Positions 1 through 11,335 of a stretch of DNA of 64,000 nt are shown here, in pieces. A program made the translations under genes and the position numbers. Each line of letters begins with the position of its first letter. Position 1 is the stretch's first letter. The stretch is from assembly GCA_019695115.1 (NCBI GenBank), contig JAIBAP010000008.1, forward strand, positions 56,960-120,959, read 5' to 3'. This DNA comes from Caldilineales bacterium (GTDB lineage Bacteria > Chloroflexota > Anaerolineae > J102). Below the pieces are notes generated by a model, which was not told where the DNA came from, did not search any database, and saw only the letters and a program-made list of their open reading frames with translations.

Positions 1-428
1 CCGGTCTCGATCTGGACGATGTCGCCTGGGACCAGGTCGCGGGCCGAGATCTCGCGCAGTTGGCCGTCGCGCCAGGCCTTGACGATGGGGACGGCCAGCC
101 GGCGCAGGGCGGCCATGGCCCGCTCGGCCCGATATTCTTGCACGAAGCCGAGGATGGCGTAGAGGATGACGATGGCGGTGATGGCGACGGCGTCTTTGTA
201 GGAGCCGAGCAACCCGGAGATGACGGCGGCGACGATGAGGATGACCACCATCGTCGCCTTCAGTTGCTCCCACAGGATCTGCCAGGGGGTGCGGCCGCCG
301 CTCTCGACCAGCTCGTTGGGACCTCGTTCGGCCAGACGGCGTGCGGCTTCGACGCTGGCGAGGCCGGTGGTCGTGGCGTCGAGCTGCTGGAGGAGGGAAT
401 CAGGGTCGAGTTGGTGCCAGAGAGTCAT
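1..428 (-). CDS. P-type cation-transporting ATPase, N-terminal part (runs off window)
   Basis: Only the first 142 codons are present; the gene continues past base 1. The protein starts MTLWHQLDPD and shows the cation-ATPase N-terminal domain (residues about 1-55, with AARRLAERGPNEL), two membrane segments (about 58-75 and 80-97) and the start of the actuator domain ending in GDIVQIETG (about 135-142). This matches type II P-type ATPases (Ca2+ or Na+/K+ type), which pump cations using ATP through an aspartyl-phosphate intermediate. The DKTGT phosphorylation motif and the ion-binding helices lie outside the window, so the substrate cannot be told. The start ATG is at 428-426; no strong ribosome site is seen. 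Confidence 0.85.
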   Translation of the reverse strand, partial: MTLWHQLDPDSLLQQLDATTTGLASVEAARRLAERGPNELVESGGRTPWQILWEQLKATMVVILIVAAVISGLLGSYKDAVAITAIVILYAILGFVQEYRAERAMAALRRLAVPIVKAWRDGQLREISARDLVPGDIVQIET

Positions 429-544
429 CGGTGGTGGGTTCTGGGTGGGGATGGCTGGTCGAAGGGGAGGGGCGGCTTGTCTTTTGCGCCCATCAACAGA
501 ATGGCGGTTGTGCGTTTTTCTTACGACGTTCCCGATCATGGTCG

Positions 545-731
545 CGCGAGAACCCTGCCAGCCTGCGGGCGGGCGCGCATGAGGTGGTGCTCGATGATAC
601 GGCGGGCCTGGTCGAATTCCTGGACGAGCATCCTCAGGCCGTGGGCGGCGTCCTGCTGCATGGCGGGCGGCAAATCCGGCGGCTGGACGGAGAAGATCGT
701 GGCCGTCCCCTGGTCGCTGTTGACCGGGTGA
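545..731 (+). pseudogene. Remnant of a DUF4143-type AAA ATPase gene, internally deleted and frameshifted
   Basis: The plus strand encodes RENPASLRAGAHEVVLDD (from 545) followed at once by VEFLDEHPQAVGGVLLHGG and QIRRLD, then after a one-base shift near 688 by EKIVAVPWSLLTG and a stop at 731. The intact DUF4143 protein at 23906-25159 has RENPASLWAGAHEVILDE near residue 70 and LGHHPEAVGGVLLHGGREI then ERIVAIPWPLLTG at its C-terminus. The remnant therefore joins the Walker B region to the extreme C-terminus, having lost about 300 residues, and carries one extra G. No function is expected. It lies between the P-type ATPase start and the exonuclease gene, and nothing else is seen in 429-544. Confidence 0.8.
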
Positions 732-738
732 GGCGTCA

Positions 739-1296
739 TCACCCCACACGACATGAGCGAAGCACACGACTCAAGATCGCGGCGATATTCCAGGCATCAT
801 CCCCGCCCTGGTGATGCGTACCTTCCAGCGGCAACCCCAACCGCTTGAGCGCCTCACTCATCCCCACTTCGCGCGACCAGCCGTTGACGACCGCCGCCAA
901 CGTCTTGACGTTGAGGTGCGTTGGCCCGAACGGATACGGGATGCCAAATTCAGCGCAGTTGCGCTCAAACTGCTTGCGATCGTAATCGCCGTAGCTGGCC
1001 CACAGCCGCGCCGGCGTCTGGTGCTCCTGAGTAAGGATACGGCAAGCTTCCGCCAAAGAAACGCCTCTATCCACGTCGGCCTGGGTCAGTGTGGTCAACT
1101 GCGTGCAGTAGGCGCTTACCGTCGAGCCTACGGGCCGCACGAGAATAGTACGCTGCTCGATGCGCGTGAGGGTCGGCACATCGAGCACGCACAGACCGAT
1201 CTCGATAATCTCACTGGTCTGACCCGGCGGCGGGTCGCTTTCCCAGCAGGTGGCTTCGACGTCTATGACGAGAATCCGATCGAGTTTGCGCGCCAT
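739..1296 (-). CDS. DEDDh-family 3'-5' exonuclease
   Basis: A 185-residue protein with the DnaQ-like exonuclease fold. Counting from ATG 1296, the first acidic pair is D12 and E14 (LVIDVEATCW); a middle acidic motif follows (WASYGDYDRKQF) and the C-terminal HHQGGDDAWN supplies the His and Asp of a DEDDh enzyme. Such proteins remove nucleotides from 3' ends of RNA or DNA using two metal ions; this one resembles the ERI1/KapD-like branch. An upstream ATG at 1302 exists, but GGAGG at 1303-1307 lies 6 bases from ATG 1296, so that start is preferred. The gene abuts the end of the AbiEii toxin gene (stop at 1299), so it is the third gene of that operon. Confidence 0.82.
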   Translation of the reverse strand: MARKLDRILVIDVEATCWESDPPPGQTSEIIEIGLCVLDVPTLTRIEQRTILVRPVGSTVSAYCTQLTTLTQADVDRGVSLAEACRILTQEHQTPARLWASYGDYDRKQFERNCAEFGIPYPFGPTHLNVKTLAAVVNGWSREVGMSEALKRLGLPLEGTHHQGGDDAWNIAAILSRVLRSCRVG

Positions 1297-1298
1297 GA

Positions 1299-2144
1299 TC
1301 ATCCTCCCTGGCCGCCGGCAGGGCCATCACCCTCGCTCGCCGACGCGGCCAGCCGGAACAGTGTCGCCGCGGCGCGGTCGGTTACATCCGCTTCCACATA
1401 CTGCCCCAGAAGCGGGCGCAGATCGCGTTCCCAATCCGCGCGCGCTCGCGCCAACGCCACGTCCACAACCGCCGGAGTCAAGGCCATCTCGTAGAGTCTC
1501 AGCTTCTGCCGGATCAGGTCGGCATCCAGGACGGCGCCCTGCTCGACCATCAGCCAGACGTCATAAAGATCGCGCGGCTTGGCCCGCACCAGCAAAGCCC
1601 GCACCTTCTCGGCCAGCAAATGCTCCGGACTGAGCACCGTGACAACAAACGGCCGCACGTCGTCATACTCCGCACGCACCAGCTCTCGCCGGATAGCCGC
1701 TGGCTCGACACGGAGGCTCACATCGACGCGCACTTTCCCTTTGCTGCGATCACGGCCATCGTACAATGGTCCCTGATAGCTCACATCGAAGCTGAACCCG
1801 ACCTCACCTTCCCAAACGTTGCGAATCTCGCCTTCGGCGCCGAAAGCGCGCAGGTCGGCTACGACCGCCTGCCACAGGCCGCGCAACGCGGCATACATGC
1901 CGTCGGCAATTTGGACTGCCGCAGCAACCGGCGCCCCGCTGATCATGGCGCTGAAGTCCAAATCCTCTGAATAGCGGGCGCCCCGATACACCAGGCGTAG
2001 CGCAGTGCCTCCCTTGAAGATGAGCGCCTGTGAGCGGGCATAGAGCAGCATCAGCAGCAGGTGCTGGAGATAGTCGCGCTCCTGGGCCTGCATCCCAATG
2101 TGATTGCGCTGCGCCAGACGTTGGATTTGTGTGCGAGTCAGCAT
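1299..2144 (-). CDS. AbiEii/AbiGii-family nucleotidyltransferase toxin
   Basis: A 281-residue protein with the AbiEii nucleotidyltransferase signature: FKGGTALRLVY (residues 43-53) and SEDLDFS (59-65), the GS-type motif and metal-binding acidic residues of the polymerase-beta superfamily. Type IV toxins of this family block growth, in characterised members by modifying tRNA, and give abortive infection against phage. Its ATG overlaps the stop of the AbiEi antitoxin gene (ATGA at 2141-2144) and is preceded by AGGAGGG, 7 bases away inside the antitoxin gene, so the two are translationally coupled. Length is normal for the family and no lesion is seen. Confidence 0.9.
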   Translation of the reverse strand: MLTRTQIQRLAQRNHIGMQAQERDYLQHLLLMLLYARSQALIFKGGTALRLVYRGARYSEDLDFSAMISGAPVAAAVQIADGMYAALRGLWQAVVADLRAFGAEGEIRNVWEGEVGFSFDVSYQGPLYDGRDRSKGKVRVDVSLRVEPAAIRRELVRAEYDDVRPFVVTVLSPEHLLAEKVRALLVRAKPRDLYDVWLMVEQGAVLDADLIRQKLRLYEMALTPAVVDVALARARADWERDLRPLLGQYVEADVTDRAAATLFRLAASASEGDGPAGGQGG

Positions 2145-2962
2145 CAGCCGATACCCTCCTGCCGAAGCTCTTCAGGTGATAGATTGATGTCAATTCTCCA
2201 TTGTGCGTCGCGCCGGCCTTGCCAGGGTCGGCTGGGATCGAGCCTGACCGACGAGGCGGAGCGGATGAGTTGAGGCGTCCCCAGCCCATCGGCGAGGGTA
2301 GGCGCCTCGTCACAAGGCGCGACCACATGGCCGAGAAGACCTAACAGATAGCCGAGACGTGACCCTAACGTCTTATCACCGAATCGGTTGGCATATTCCA
2401 CCAATGTGCCGAGGTCCACCGTCTCGATAGCTGCGCGCAGAGCTTTCGCGACCTCCGAAATCCCGCCCGCATATTCCGGCTCGCTCAGGCTGTCAATGAA
2501 CGCTTTCGCCTCATCGGCGATCAGCACTGACAATCCGCCCACCTGCTCCCGGCGGTAGCCGAAGAACTTGCGCGGATGAATTGTTACGAAACGAAAGCGA
2601 TGGCCGGCGTATTCGACAGGCGGCTTCTTCCTTGTAGTCGCCACATACACCATGAGCGGCACCTGTTCCGTGAAGCCATAAGTGTGCAAGGCCGACCAAT
2701 AGGACACATAGCCAGGCGTCACCAAGTGGGAGCCGATGAAGAGCGGGTTCGCGAGGACGCGCTCAGGCTCAAAGCCGAGGAGCAAATACTTGCCGTTTTC
2801 GATCTCGGCCACCAAACCCGCCCGCACGAGTTGGCGCACGAGCGGGTGTATCTGGGGGAGGTCACGGCCCAGCAGGTCAGCAAGGGTGCGCGACGAGAAG
2901 TAGAAGAGCTCCTGCTCGTGCAACCGACGCGCTACAGAAATTGCGGTAAGATTATCGGTCAT
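2144..2962 (-). CDS. AbiEi-family antitoxin / transcriptional regulator
   Basis: A 272-residue partner of the AbiEii toxin. The N-terminus (about 1-55, with SSRTLADLLGRDLPQ and AGLVAEIENGKYLLL) is a winged helix for DNA binding. The middle carries the AbiEi signatures VTPGYVSYWSALHTYGF and KFFGYRR. In characterised AbiE systems the antitoxin does not bind the toxin; it represses the promoter and counters toxin action indirectly (type IV). It is the first gene of the operon and lies about 23 bases downstream of a predicted start of transcription, with only a weak ribosome site. Function is assigned by family pattern and gene order. Confidence 0.87.
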   Translation of the reverse strand: MTDNLTAISVARRLHEQELFYFSSRTLADLLGRDLPQIHPLVRQLVRAGLVAEIENGKYLLLGFEPERVLANPLFIGSHLVTPGYVSYWSALHTYGFTEQVPLMVYVATTRKKPPVEYAGHRFRFVTIHPRKFFGYRREQVGGLSVLIADEAKAFIDSLSEPEYAGGISEVAKALRAAIETVDLGTLVEYANRFGDKTLGSRLGYLLGLLGHVVAPCDEAPTLADGLGTPQLIRSASSVRLDPSRPWQGRRDAQWRIDINLSPEELRQEGIG

Positions 2963-2991
2963 TTTGGCTAAATCCTATCTCGATTTATCGG

Positions 2992-3020
2992 ATTGTAGCA
3001 CATCCTGTACTGCACGGCAA
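2992..3020 (-). promoter_or_regulatory. Predicted sigma-70 promoter of the AbiE operon
   Basis: On the minus strand TTGCCG (3020-3015), a 17-base spacer and TACAAT (2997-2992) make a good sigma-70 promoter. Transcription should start near 2985, leaving a leader of about 23 bases before the AbiEi start at 2962. AbiEi regulators bind inverted repeats near such promoters; an imperfect pair (ATCCGAT and ATAGGAT) lies just downstream, but this is weak. Confidence 0.5.
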
Positions 3021-3194
3021 GTGGCGAATCAATCCTGTCGCTGTGCTACACATTCCTGGACGCGCACCGATGCGGCCATCGCGACATTTCTCTTCTCTCG
3101 AACACTGGCAAGGAAAGACGGGTGTGGAGTATCATTCGAGCGGTGGCGTCGATCAAGCGCCGCAATGCCAACGCCACTGGCCAGGAGCCTATTC

Positions 3195-4634
3195 GTGAAA
3201 GCTGAGACTTCGATCACACGGCCGCTCTCACCGGTTCCTATCGAGCGATTGACCCGAACCTTCCACCGCTTCGAGCAGATCGAAGGCTTCAGTGGCATCG
3301 TGCTGTTGGCGGCTGCCTTGTTGGGCTTGATGCTGGCCAACTCGCGCTGGGCCGAGACCTACTTTTCCTATCTCGACCAGCACGTCATCTTCAGCTTCGG
3401 CAGTGTCCTGAATCTGGACCTGCCGCTATCGCTGTGGATCAACGACGGCTTGATGGCGATCTTCTTTTTCGTGGTGGGGCTGGAGATCAAGCGCGAGGTG
3501 TTGATCGGCGAGCTGTCGTCGCCGCGCAAGGCGGCGTTGCCGTTCCTGGCGGCGTTGGGCGGGATGATCGTCCCGGCGGCCATCTACCTGCTTTTCAACA
3601 CCGGCCGACCGGGGCAGGCCGGATGGGGCATCCCCATGGCCACCGACATCGCCTTTGCCCTGGGGGTGTTGGCCCTGCTCGGCCGTCGCGTTCCCGTCTC
3701 GTTGAAGATCTTCCTCACCGCTCTGGCCATCGTCGATGACCTGGGCGCGGTGCTGGTGATCGCCATCTTCTACACCCAGGCGATCAACTGGTTGGCGCTG
3801 GGATTGGCGGGTGTGGCCCTGGCCCTGTTGTTGCTCTACAATCGTCTGGGCGGGCGCAATCTGTTGGTCTATTCGCTTCTGGGTTTCATCGTCTGGGCCG
3901 ATTTCTTCTTTTCGGGCGTTCATGCCACGGTGGCAGGCGTGCTGGCGGCGATGACCATCCCTGTCCGCACCCGCATCGACGCCCAGTCGTTCCTGGAGTG
4001 GGGTCGTTCGCTGCTCGGTTGGTTCGAGCGCAGCGGCGCCCATGGGCGCAGTGAACTGATCACGGCCGAGCAACGCCTGGCCGTCTACGAACTGGAAAAA
4101 GCCTGCGAGCAGGTGGAAACCCCTCTGCACCGGCTGGAGAACATGCTCCACCCCTGGGTGGCTTACCTGATCATGCCGATCTTCGCCTTCGCCAACGCCG
4201 GCGTCGCCCTCGGCGCCGAGACGGTGCGCAACCTGGGCAGTGCGGTGGGGCTGGGCATCCTAGCGGGGCTGGTGGTGGGCAAGTTCATCGGCATCTTCAC
4301 CGCCACGTTCCTGGCCGTGCGGCTGAGGCTGGCCACCCTGCCGAGCCATGTCCGTTGGTCGCACATCATCGGCGTGGCCGTCTTGGGTGGGATGGGCTTT
4401 ACGATGTCCTTGTTCATCGCCAGCCTGGCCTTTGGCGACGGGCACGCGGCGGCGTTGGCGACCCCGGCCAAACTGGCCAGCCCGGCCCTCTTCGGCGCCA
4501 GCCTCGACGTGGCCATGCATGATGTCTCCAAACTGGCCATCCTCCTGGCCTCGCTCATCTCTGGCGTCCTCGGCTCTCTCCTCCTCCTGCGCGTCCCTAT
4601 CCTCAGTGAAACAGAGGCCGCAGCCGAGGAATAA
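3195..4634 (+). CDS. nhaA: Na+/H+ antiporter NhaA
   Basis: An integral membrane antiporter that trades cytoplasmic Na+ (or Li+) for external protons. It shows the NhaA signatures ATDIAFALGVLALLGRR (Asp equivalent to E. coli D133) and IVDDLGAVLVIAIFY (the two adjacent ion-binding Asp residues), and near the C-terminus GGMGFTMSLFIASLAF. About 11-12 hydrophobic segments are visible. An open frame extends back to 2964, but that part is hydrophilic and unlike NhaA. GTG at 3195 follows AGGAG (3183-3187) with 7 bases of spacing and gives 479 residues, so it is preferred; ATG at 3165 is the alternative. It stands alone, before carB. Confidence 0.93.
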   Translation: MKAETSITRPLSPVPIERLTRTFHRFEQIEGFSGIVLLAAALLGLMLANSRWAETYFSYLDQHVIFSFGSVLNLDLPLSLWINDGLMAIFFFVVGLEIKREVLIGELSSPRKAALPFLAALGGMIVPAAIYLLFNTGRPGQAGWGIPMATDIAFALGVLALLGRRVPVSLKIFLTALAIVDDLGAVLVIAIFYTQAINWLALGLAGVALALLLLYNRLGGRNLLVYSLLGFIVWADFFFSGVHATVAGVLAAMTIPVRTRIDAQSFLEWGRSLLGWFERSGAHGRSELITAEQRLAVYELEKACEQVETPLHRLENMLHPWVAYLIMPIFAFANAGVALGAETVRNLGSAVGLGILAGLVVGKFIGIFTATFLAVRLRLATLPSHVRWSHIIGVAVLGGMGFTMSLFIASLAFGDGHAAALATPAKLASPALFGASLDVAMHDVSKLAILLASLISGVLGSLLLLRVPILSETEAAAEE

Positions 4635-4666
4635 TCCCTAATCTCCAATAACCAATCTCCACCCCC
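4635..4666 (+). repeat. Short 7-bp-family repeat directly before carB
   Basis: The gap between nhaA and carB consists of AATCTCCAATAACCAATCTCC followed by a run of C up to the carB ATG. It is the CCAATCT/CCAATAA heptamer type seen before several nuo genes, with the pyrimidine-rich strand as sense. No Shine-Dalgarno sequence is present. Confidence 0.75.
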
Positions 4667-4669
4667 CCC

Positions 4670-8092
<3,423 letters not shown>

Positions 8093-8210
8093 CGGCAGCA
8101 AAGCTATCATCCTGATCGCTCATGTCTGTGGACGCGTATCCAGCAACTTCGTGTTTTCTTCGTGAGCTTTGCGTCTTTGTGTCGAATTCCTGCCTGATGG
8201 TTCAAAGCCC

Positions 8211-8459
8211 ATGAATCGCCCCATTTGCCCCGAATGCAACTCCACCAACGTCGCCGGCATCCTCTACGGCGCGCCCTTCCTCAACACTGAACTCGAACGG
8301 ATGATGGCCGAGGGCAGGCTCGTGCTGGGAGGGACCACATCGGGCGGCTTCGACAGCCCGCAATGGTGCTGCAACAACTGCGGCGCCCGCTGGCGCGAGA
8401 CCGACGCCGCACCATCCGCGCCAACTGAACCGGGTATTGGCGACGAGAATGACGAATGA
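8211..8459 (+). CDS. Small zinc-ribbon protein
   Basis: An 82-residue protein beginning MNRPICPECNSTNVAG. One knuckle is CPEC near the N-terminus and the second is CCNNCGARWRE near residue 60, a typical rubredoxin-like zinc ribbon. The frame is open back to 8169, but the upstream residues are unlike the rest and ATG 8211 places the first knuckle normally. Ribbons of this kind bind nucleic acid or stabilise small proteins; the partner is unknown. The C-terminal tail is acidic and probably disordered. It lies alone between carB and a VOC gene. Confidence 0.6.
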   Translation: MNRPICPECNSTNVAGILYGAPFLNTELERMMAEGRLVLGGTTSGGFDSPQWCCNNCGARWRETDAAPSAPTEPGIGDENDE

Positions 8460-8485
8460 CGAAAGCGATTCCGCCATCAAGGTAT

Positions 8486-8531
8486 CCGCCCTCCGCCCTC
8501 CGTCCTCCGTCCTCCGCCCCCCGGCCTCCAC
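8486..8531 (+). repeat. 7-bp tandem array before the VOC gene
   Basis: CCGCCCT twice, CCGTCCT twice, then CCGCCCC and CCGGCCT run in exact 7-base register, ending in a C-rich tract that leads to the ATG at 8547. The pyrimidine-rich strand is the sense strand, as at other arrays here. Confidence 0.8.
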
Positions 8532-8546
8532 CCCCCTCCCGCCGCC

Positions 8547-8987
8547 ATGCTCACCGACCTCGCCCACCTGGCCCTGGCCGCGCACGACCTCGACCGCTCG
8601 CTATCGTTCTACGCCCTCCTCGGCCTGCACGAGGCTTTCCGCCTGCACCACCCCGACGGCCGCCTGATGCTCGTCTATCTGCACGTGGCTGGCGACCGTT
8701 TCATCGAAGTCTTCCCCGGCGGGCCGGCGCCTGATGCCAATCGCACTGGCAGCTTCATGCACCTCTGCCTGCTCAGCGACGACCTCCACGCCGATGTCGA
8801 GCGGCTGCGGGGGTTGGGCGTGGTCATCGAGCAGGAGCCAAAGGTCGGGCTGGATGACAACTGGCAGGCCTGGATACGCGACCCCGACGGCAACGCCATC
8901 GAACTGATGCAACTGGCCTCGACATCGCCCCAGTGGAAGCTGGCGCGGGGGTCGGGATCGACCGGCTCGCCTGCATCCATATCCTAA
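8547..8987 (+). CDS. VOC-family (glyoxalase/bleomycin-resistance fold) protein
   Basis: A 146-residue protein of the vicinal oxygen chelate superfamily. It has two beta-alpha-beta-beta-beta modules: HLALAAHDLDRSLSFYALLG opens the first, and WIRDPDGNAIELMQL, the classical end motif with the metal-ligand Glu, closes the second. Members include lactoylglutathione lyase, dioxygenases and resistance proteins; the sequence does not decide which reaction. Possible metal ligands are H8 and the Glu of NAIEL. The last 20 residues are low in complexity and probably not part of the fold. A heptamer array lies directly upstream in place of a ribosome site. Confidence 0.82.
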   Translation: MLTDLAHLALAAHDLDRSLSFYALLGLHEAFRLHHPDGRLMLVYLHVAGDRFIEVFPGGPAPDANRTGSFMHLCLLSDDLHADVERLRGLGVVIEQEPKVGLDDNWQAWIRDPDGNAIELMQLASTSPQWKLARGSGSTGSPASIS

Positions 8988-8989
8988 TT

Positions 8990-9018
8990 TTGCCGCCGGA
9001 TGCAGCCCCGCCTATAAT
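8990..9018 (+). promoter_or_regulatory. Predicted promoter of the ferredoxin gene
   Basis: TTGCCG (8990-8995), a 17-base spacer and a consensus TATAAT (9013-9018) precede the ferredoxin gene. Transcription would start near 9025, giving a leader of about 100 bases with a strong AAGGAG (9112-9117) 8 bases before the ATG. Confidence 0.6.
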
Positions 9019-9125
9019 CCGACTGACTGTGTTGACGCCGACCTTCTGCCGCTGAAAGGCGGCTGTGTACTCATCTCTCAACTGGCCGGAAAGACCTGGC
9101 CCTTCACCCTTAAGGAGAACCATCC

Positions 9126-9533
9126 ATGACCCACGTTATTACCAGTCTCTGCTTGCGCGATGGCGCTTGCGTCGAAGTCTGTCCGGTCGAGTGCATCGTC
9201 CCTGGTCAACCTGAGGACGAATGGCCGTGGTACATGATCGACCCCGACACCTGCATCGACTGCGGCGCTTGCGTGCCCGAATGCCCGTGGGAAGCGATCT
9301 TCCCGGAAGAAGATGTGCCGTCTGACTATACTGCCAAAAAGGATCAGTGGATCAGCGACGTCGCCGACCGTTTGCCGGACGGATCGTCCTTCGATGGCAC
9401 CATCGGCGGCCACAGCGTCAATGTGCTCAACGCCAAGAAACTGAAGGGCGGCGAGAACCTGGACCTGACCGATGCCATCCAGATCAACGCCGATTTCTTC
9501 AGCGAAGGCCCCGGCTACGACGCCCGTCCGTAA
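9126..9533 (+). CDS. Ferredoxin with two iron-sulfur clusters (7Fe/8Fe type)
   Basis: A 135-residue soluble electron carrier. The first cluster motif is C9-x5-C15-x3-C19-x3-C23 (CLRDGACVEVCPVEC), lacking the second cysteine of a standard 4Fe motif, as in seven-iron ferredoxins that hold a [3Fe-4S] centre. The second is complete: C43, C46, C49, C53 (CIDCGACVPECPWEAI). The tail of about 75 residues is acidic and longer than in short clostridial ferredoxins. It has its own promoter, a strong ribosome site and a terminator, so it is a single-gene unit with probably high expression. Partner enzymes are unknown. Confidence 0.93.
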   Translation: MTHVITSLCLRDGACVEVCPVECIVPGQPEDEWPWYMIDPDTCIDCGACVPECPWEAIFPEEDVPSDYTAKKDQWISDVADRLPDGSSFDGTIGGHSVNVLNAKKLKGGENLDLTDAIQINADFFSEGPGYDARP

Positions 9534-9562
9534 GCCCCAACGCCAAAGACAGGTCTTTTTGC

Positions 9563-9598
9563 TCAGGGAGCCACGATTGTTGGCTCCCTGACTTTTTC
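9563..9598 (+). terminator. Intrinsic terminator after the ferredoxin gene
   Basis: Perfect 11-base arms TCAGGGAGCCA (9563-9573) and TGGCTCCCTGA (9581-9591) with a 7-base loop are followed by CTTTTTCC. It lies 30 bases after the ferredoxin stop. Confidence 0.9.
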
Positions 9599-9626
9599 CT
9601 GGCCCGACCCTGTGAGTAGACCGGTC

Positions 9627-10430
9627 ATGAACACCGACGACATCCTGACCCTGTACGACCAACAGATGCGCCTTGCCCCCCCGACCGCCGGGGCAGAGAT
9701 CGTCCACCAGGATGGGCTGACGATCGCCCGGCCCACCGCCCGCTCTCGCTTTGGCGGCTGGATCATCTACACCCGCCTGACCGCCGCCAACGCCGATCAG
9801 GTGATCCGCGACCAGGTGCAGGCCATGCGGGCGAGCGGCAAAGACTGGGAGTGGAAGACCTACGGCCACGACACGCCGCCCGACCTGCAAGGACGCCTGC
9901 TGGCGCACGGCTTCGAGGCCGAAGAACCCGAAGCCTTGTTGGCGCTGGATCTTGCGCAGGCGCCAGGGCGCTTGTGGGAGCCGGTGAAGGCCGATCTCCG
10001 GCGTCTCGCCCGGCCGGAGGAGATCGACGCCGTCGTGCGGGTGCACGATGCCGTCTGGGGCGAGACGGGCGACGATCTGGCCCGGGAATTGCGCCGCGAC
10101 CTGGCCGAGACGCCGCTCAGCCTGAGCGTGTACGCCGTTTATGACCAGGGTCAGCCCGTCAGCGCCGCCTGGATTCGCTTCCACGAAGGCCGGGACTTCG
10201 CCGATCTGTGGGGTGGGTCCACCATCGCCGCCTACCGGGGCCGCGGCTACTATTCGGACCTGGTGGCGGTCCGCGCCCAAGAGGCTCACGCCCGCGGTTT
10301 CCGCTTTCTGACCATCGACGCCAGCGACATGAGCCGGCCCATCCTGGAGAAGATCGGCTTCCGCTTCCTCACCTGGACGCAGCCGTTCGTCTGGCATCAA
10401 GCAGAGCGATCCTCGATCTCCCAGGCGTGA
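9627..10430 (+). CDS. GNAT-family acetyltransferase
   Basis: A 267-residue protein whose C-terminal half (about 130-260) is a Gcn5-related acetyltransferase domain, with the acetyl-CoA loop in AAYRGRGYYSDLVAVRAQEA (an R-x-x-G-x-G/Y-like motif) and the later strand GFRFLTIDAS. The N-terminal half (about 1-125) looks like a degenerate second GNAT-like domain. The substrate cannot be told. A GTG at 9612 would add five residues; ATG 9627 is taken as the start, although the ribosome site is weak. The 3' end overlaps by 34 bases the end of the convergent gene at 10397. Confidence 0.75.
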   Translation: MNTDDILTLYDQQMRLAPPTAGAEIVHQDGLTIARPTARSRFGGWIIYTRLTAANADQVIRDQVQAMRASGKDWEWKTYGHDTPPDLQGRLLAHGFEAEEPEALLALDLAQAPGRLWEPVKADLRRLARPEEIDAVVRVHDAVWGETGDDLARELRRDLAETPLSLSVYAVYDQGQPVSAAWIRFHEGRDFADLWGGSTIAAYRGRGYYSDLVAVRAQEAHARGFRFLTIDASDMSRPILEKIGFRFLTWTQPFVWHQAERSSISQA

Positions 10431-11110
10431 TCGAGCAGGTGCCAGGCGGCGCGACGGGCGAAGGTGCGCGCCGCCCAGAGGACGCCCCCGCGCGGCCCTT
10501 GCGTTGGCGTCAGGCCGCGCCCGGCCGCATCCAGGGCGAGCGCCGTCGCCTCCCGCGCCCGCGCCATCTCCTCGCCCATGCTGTCTGCTTGCCCGATGGG
10601 CGCCTTCCAGGCCAGCCGGCCGAGATAGCTGGCGTTGGCATCCAGCACATGCCGGGCGATGGCATCCAGGTCGCGACCGCCGCCGCGCGGCCCCTTGCGC
10701 AGTTCTTTTCCCGCGGCTTCGTGTAAGGCTGCGTTCAACGCCTGCCAGCTGGCGGCCAAGATCGCCTGCAATCGCTCCAGCTCGGCCGCAGCCATCGGCA
10801 GGGCATCGCCTGTCAGCACGGCATCGGGCGCGCCGAAATCGGTGGTGGCATTGCCGGGCAGACGTTCGACGACAAGCAAGGCCGCGACATCGGCAGGCGG
10901 CGAAAATTCCAGGCCGCTTGTGCGGAGGACGCCAGCATAGCACCGGCCGTAGACCGCCAGTGCTTGCAGCGCCGATCCCTCATCCCGGCCGCTCCGGCAC
11001 CAGCCCGGCCAATCGACTGCCCCCGCAAAAGTGCGTTTTTGGCCGATTTCGAGGTAGGTGGGGAAGGTGTTTGGTAGGGTGGAGGTGGCGGGGATGGTTG
11101 GTGAGATCAT
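10397..11110 (-). CDS. HicB-like / DinB-like two-part hypothetical protein
   Basis: A 237-residue protein. The N-terminal part (about 20-95) contains YLEIGQKRTFAGAVDWPGWC and RSGRDEGSALQAL, resembling a HicB-type partly degraded RNase H fold. The C-terminal part (about 110-235) is helical, with DLDAIARHVLDANASYLGRLAW and WHLLDHAWEIEDR, resembling DinB/YfiT four-helix proteins with scattered His residues that could bind metal. A protein of this layout is widespread in actinobacteria and Chloroflexota as I recall, with no known role. The assignment is by fold resemblance only. It is convergent with the GNAT gene. Confidence 0.55.
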   Translation of the reverse strand: MISPTIPATSTLPNTFPTYLEIGQKRTFAGAVDWPGWCRSGRDEGSALQALAVYGRCYAGVLRTSGLEFSPPADVAALLVVERLPGNATTDFGAPDAVLTGDALPMAAAELERLQAILAASWQALNAALHEAAGKELRKGPRGGGRDLDAIARHVLDANASYLGRLAWKAPIGQADSMGEEMARAREATALALDAAGRGLTPTQGPRGGVLWAARTFARRAAWHLLDHAWEIEDRSA

Positions 11111-11224
11111 GTCGTGGAGGTACAGTCAGCAGAAAAACAAGGGATGAAGTGATTCAGAAGGCCGGCAAGATCATAGCCGCGTCCCACAACACCTGCAAGG
11201 ACGCCTGTCAGGATTGACAGCCAC

Positions 11225-11273
11225 CCAAATACCGTCTAATATGCAATGCGAATGCAGATCGGACGGTATTTGG
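11225..11273. repeat. Inverted repeat upstream of a DUF4143 gene
   Basis: Perfect 12-base arms CCAAATACCGTC (11225-11236) and GACGGTATTTGG (11262-11273) enclose 25 bases. It lies 62 bases before the ATG at 11336 and could be an operator or the end of a short element. No T-run follows, so it is not a typical terminator. Confidence 0.5.
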
Positions 11274-11335
11274 CTGAGATGCACCTCAGTTCGCGCACAA
11301 GCTGACAGATACCTCAGCCTGATTCAGGAGTTGCC

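Noticed and set aside
2964..3194. N-terminal extension of NhaA
   Set aside because: The extension is unlike the family; a ribosome site supports GTG 3195.
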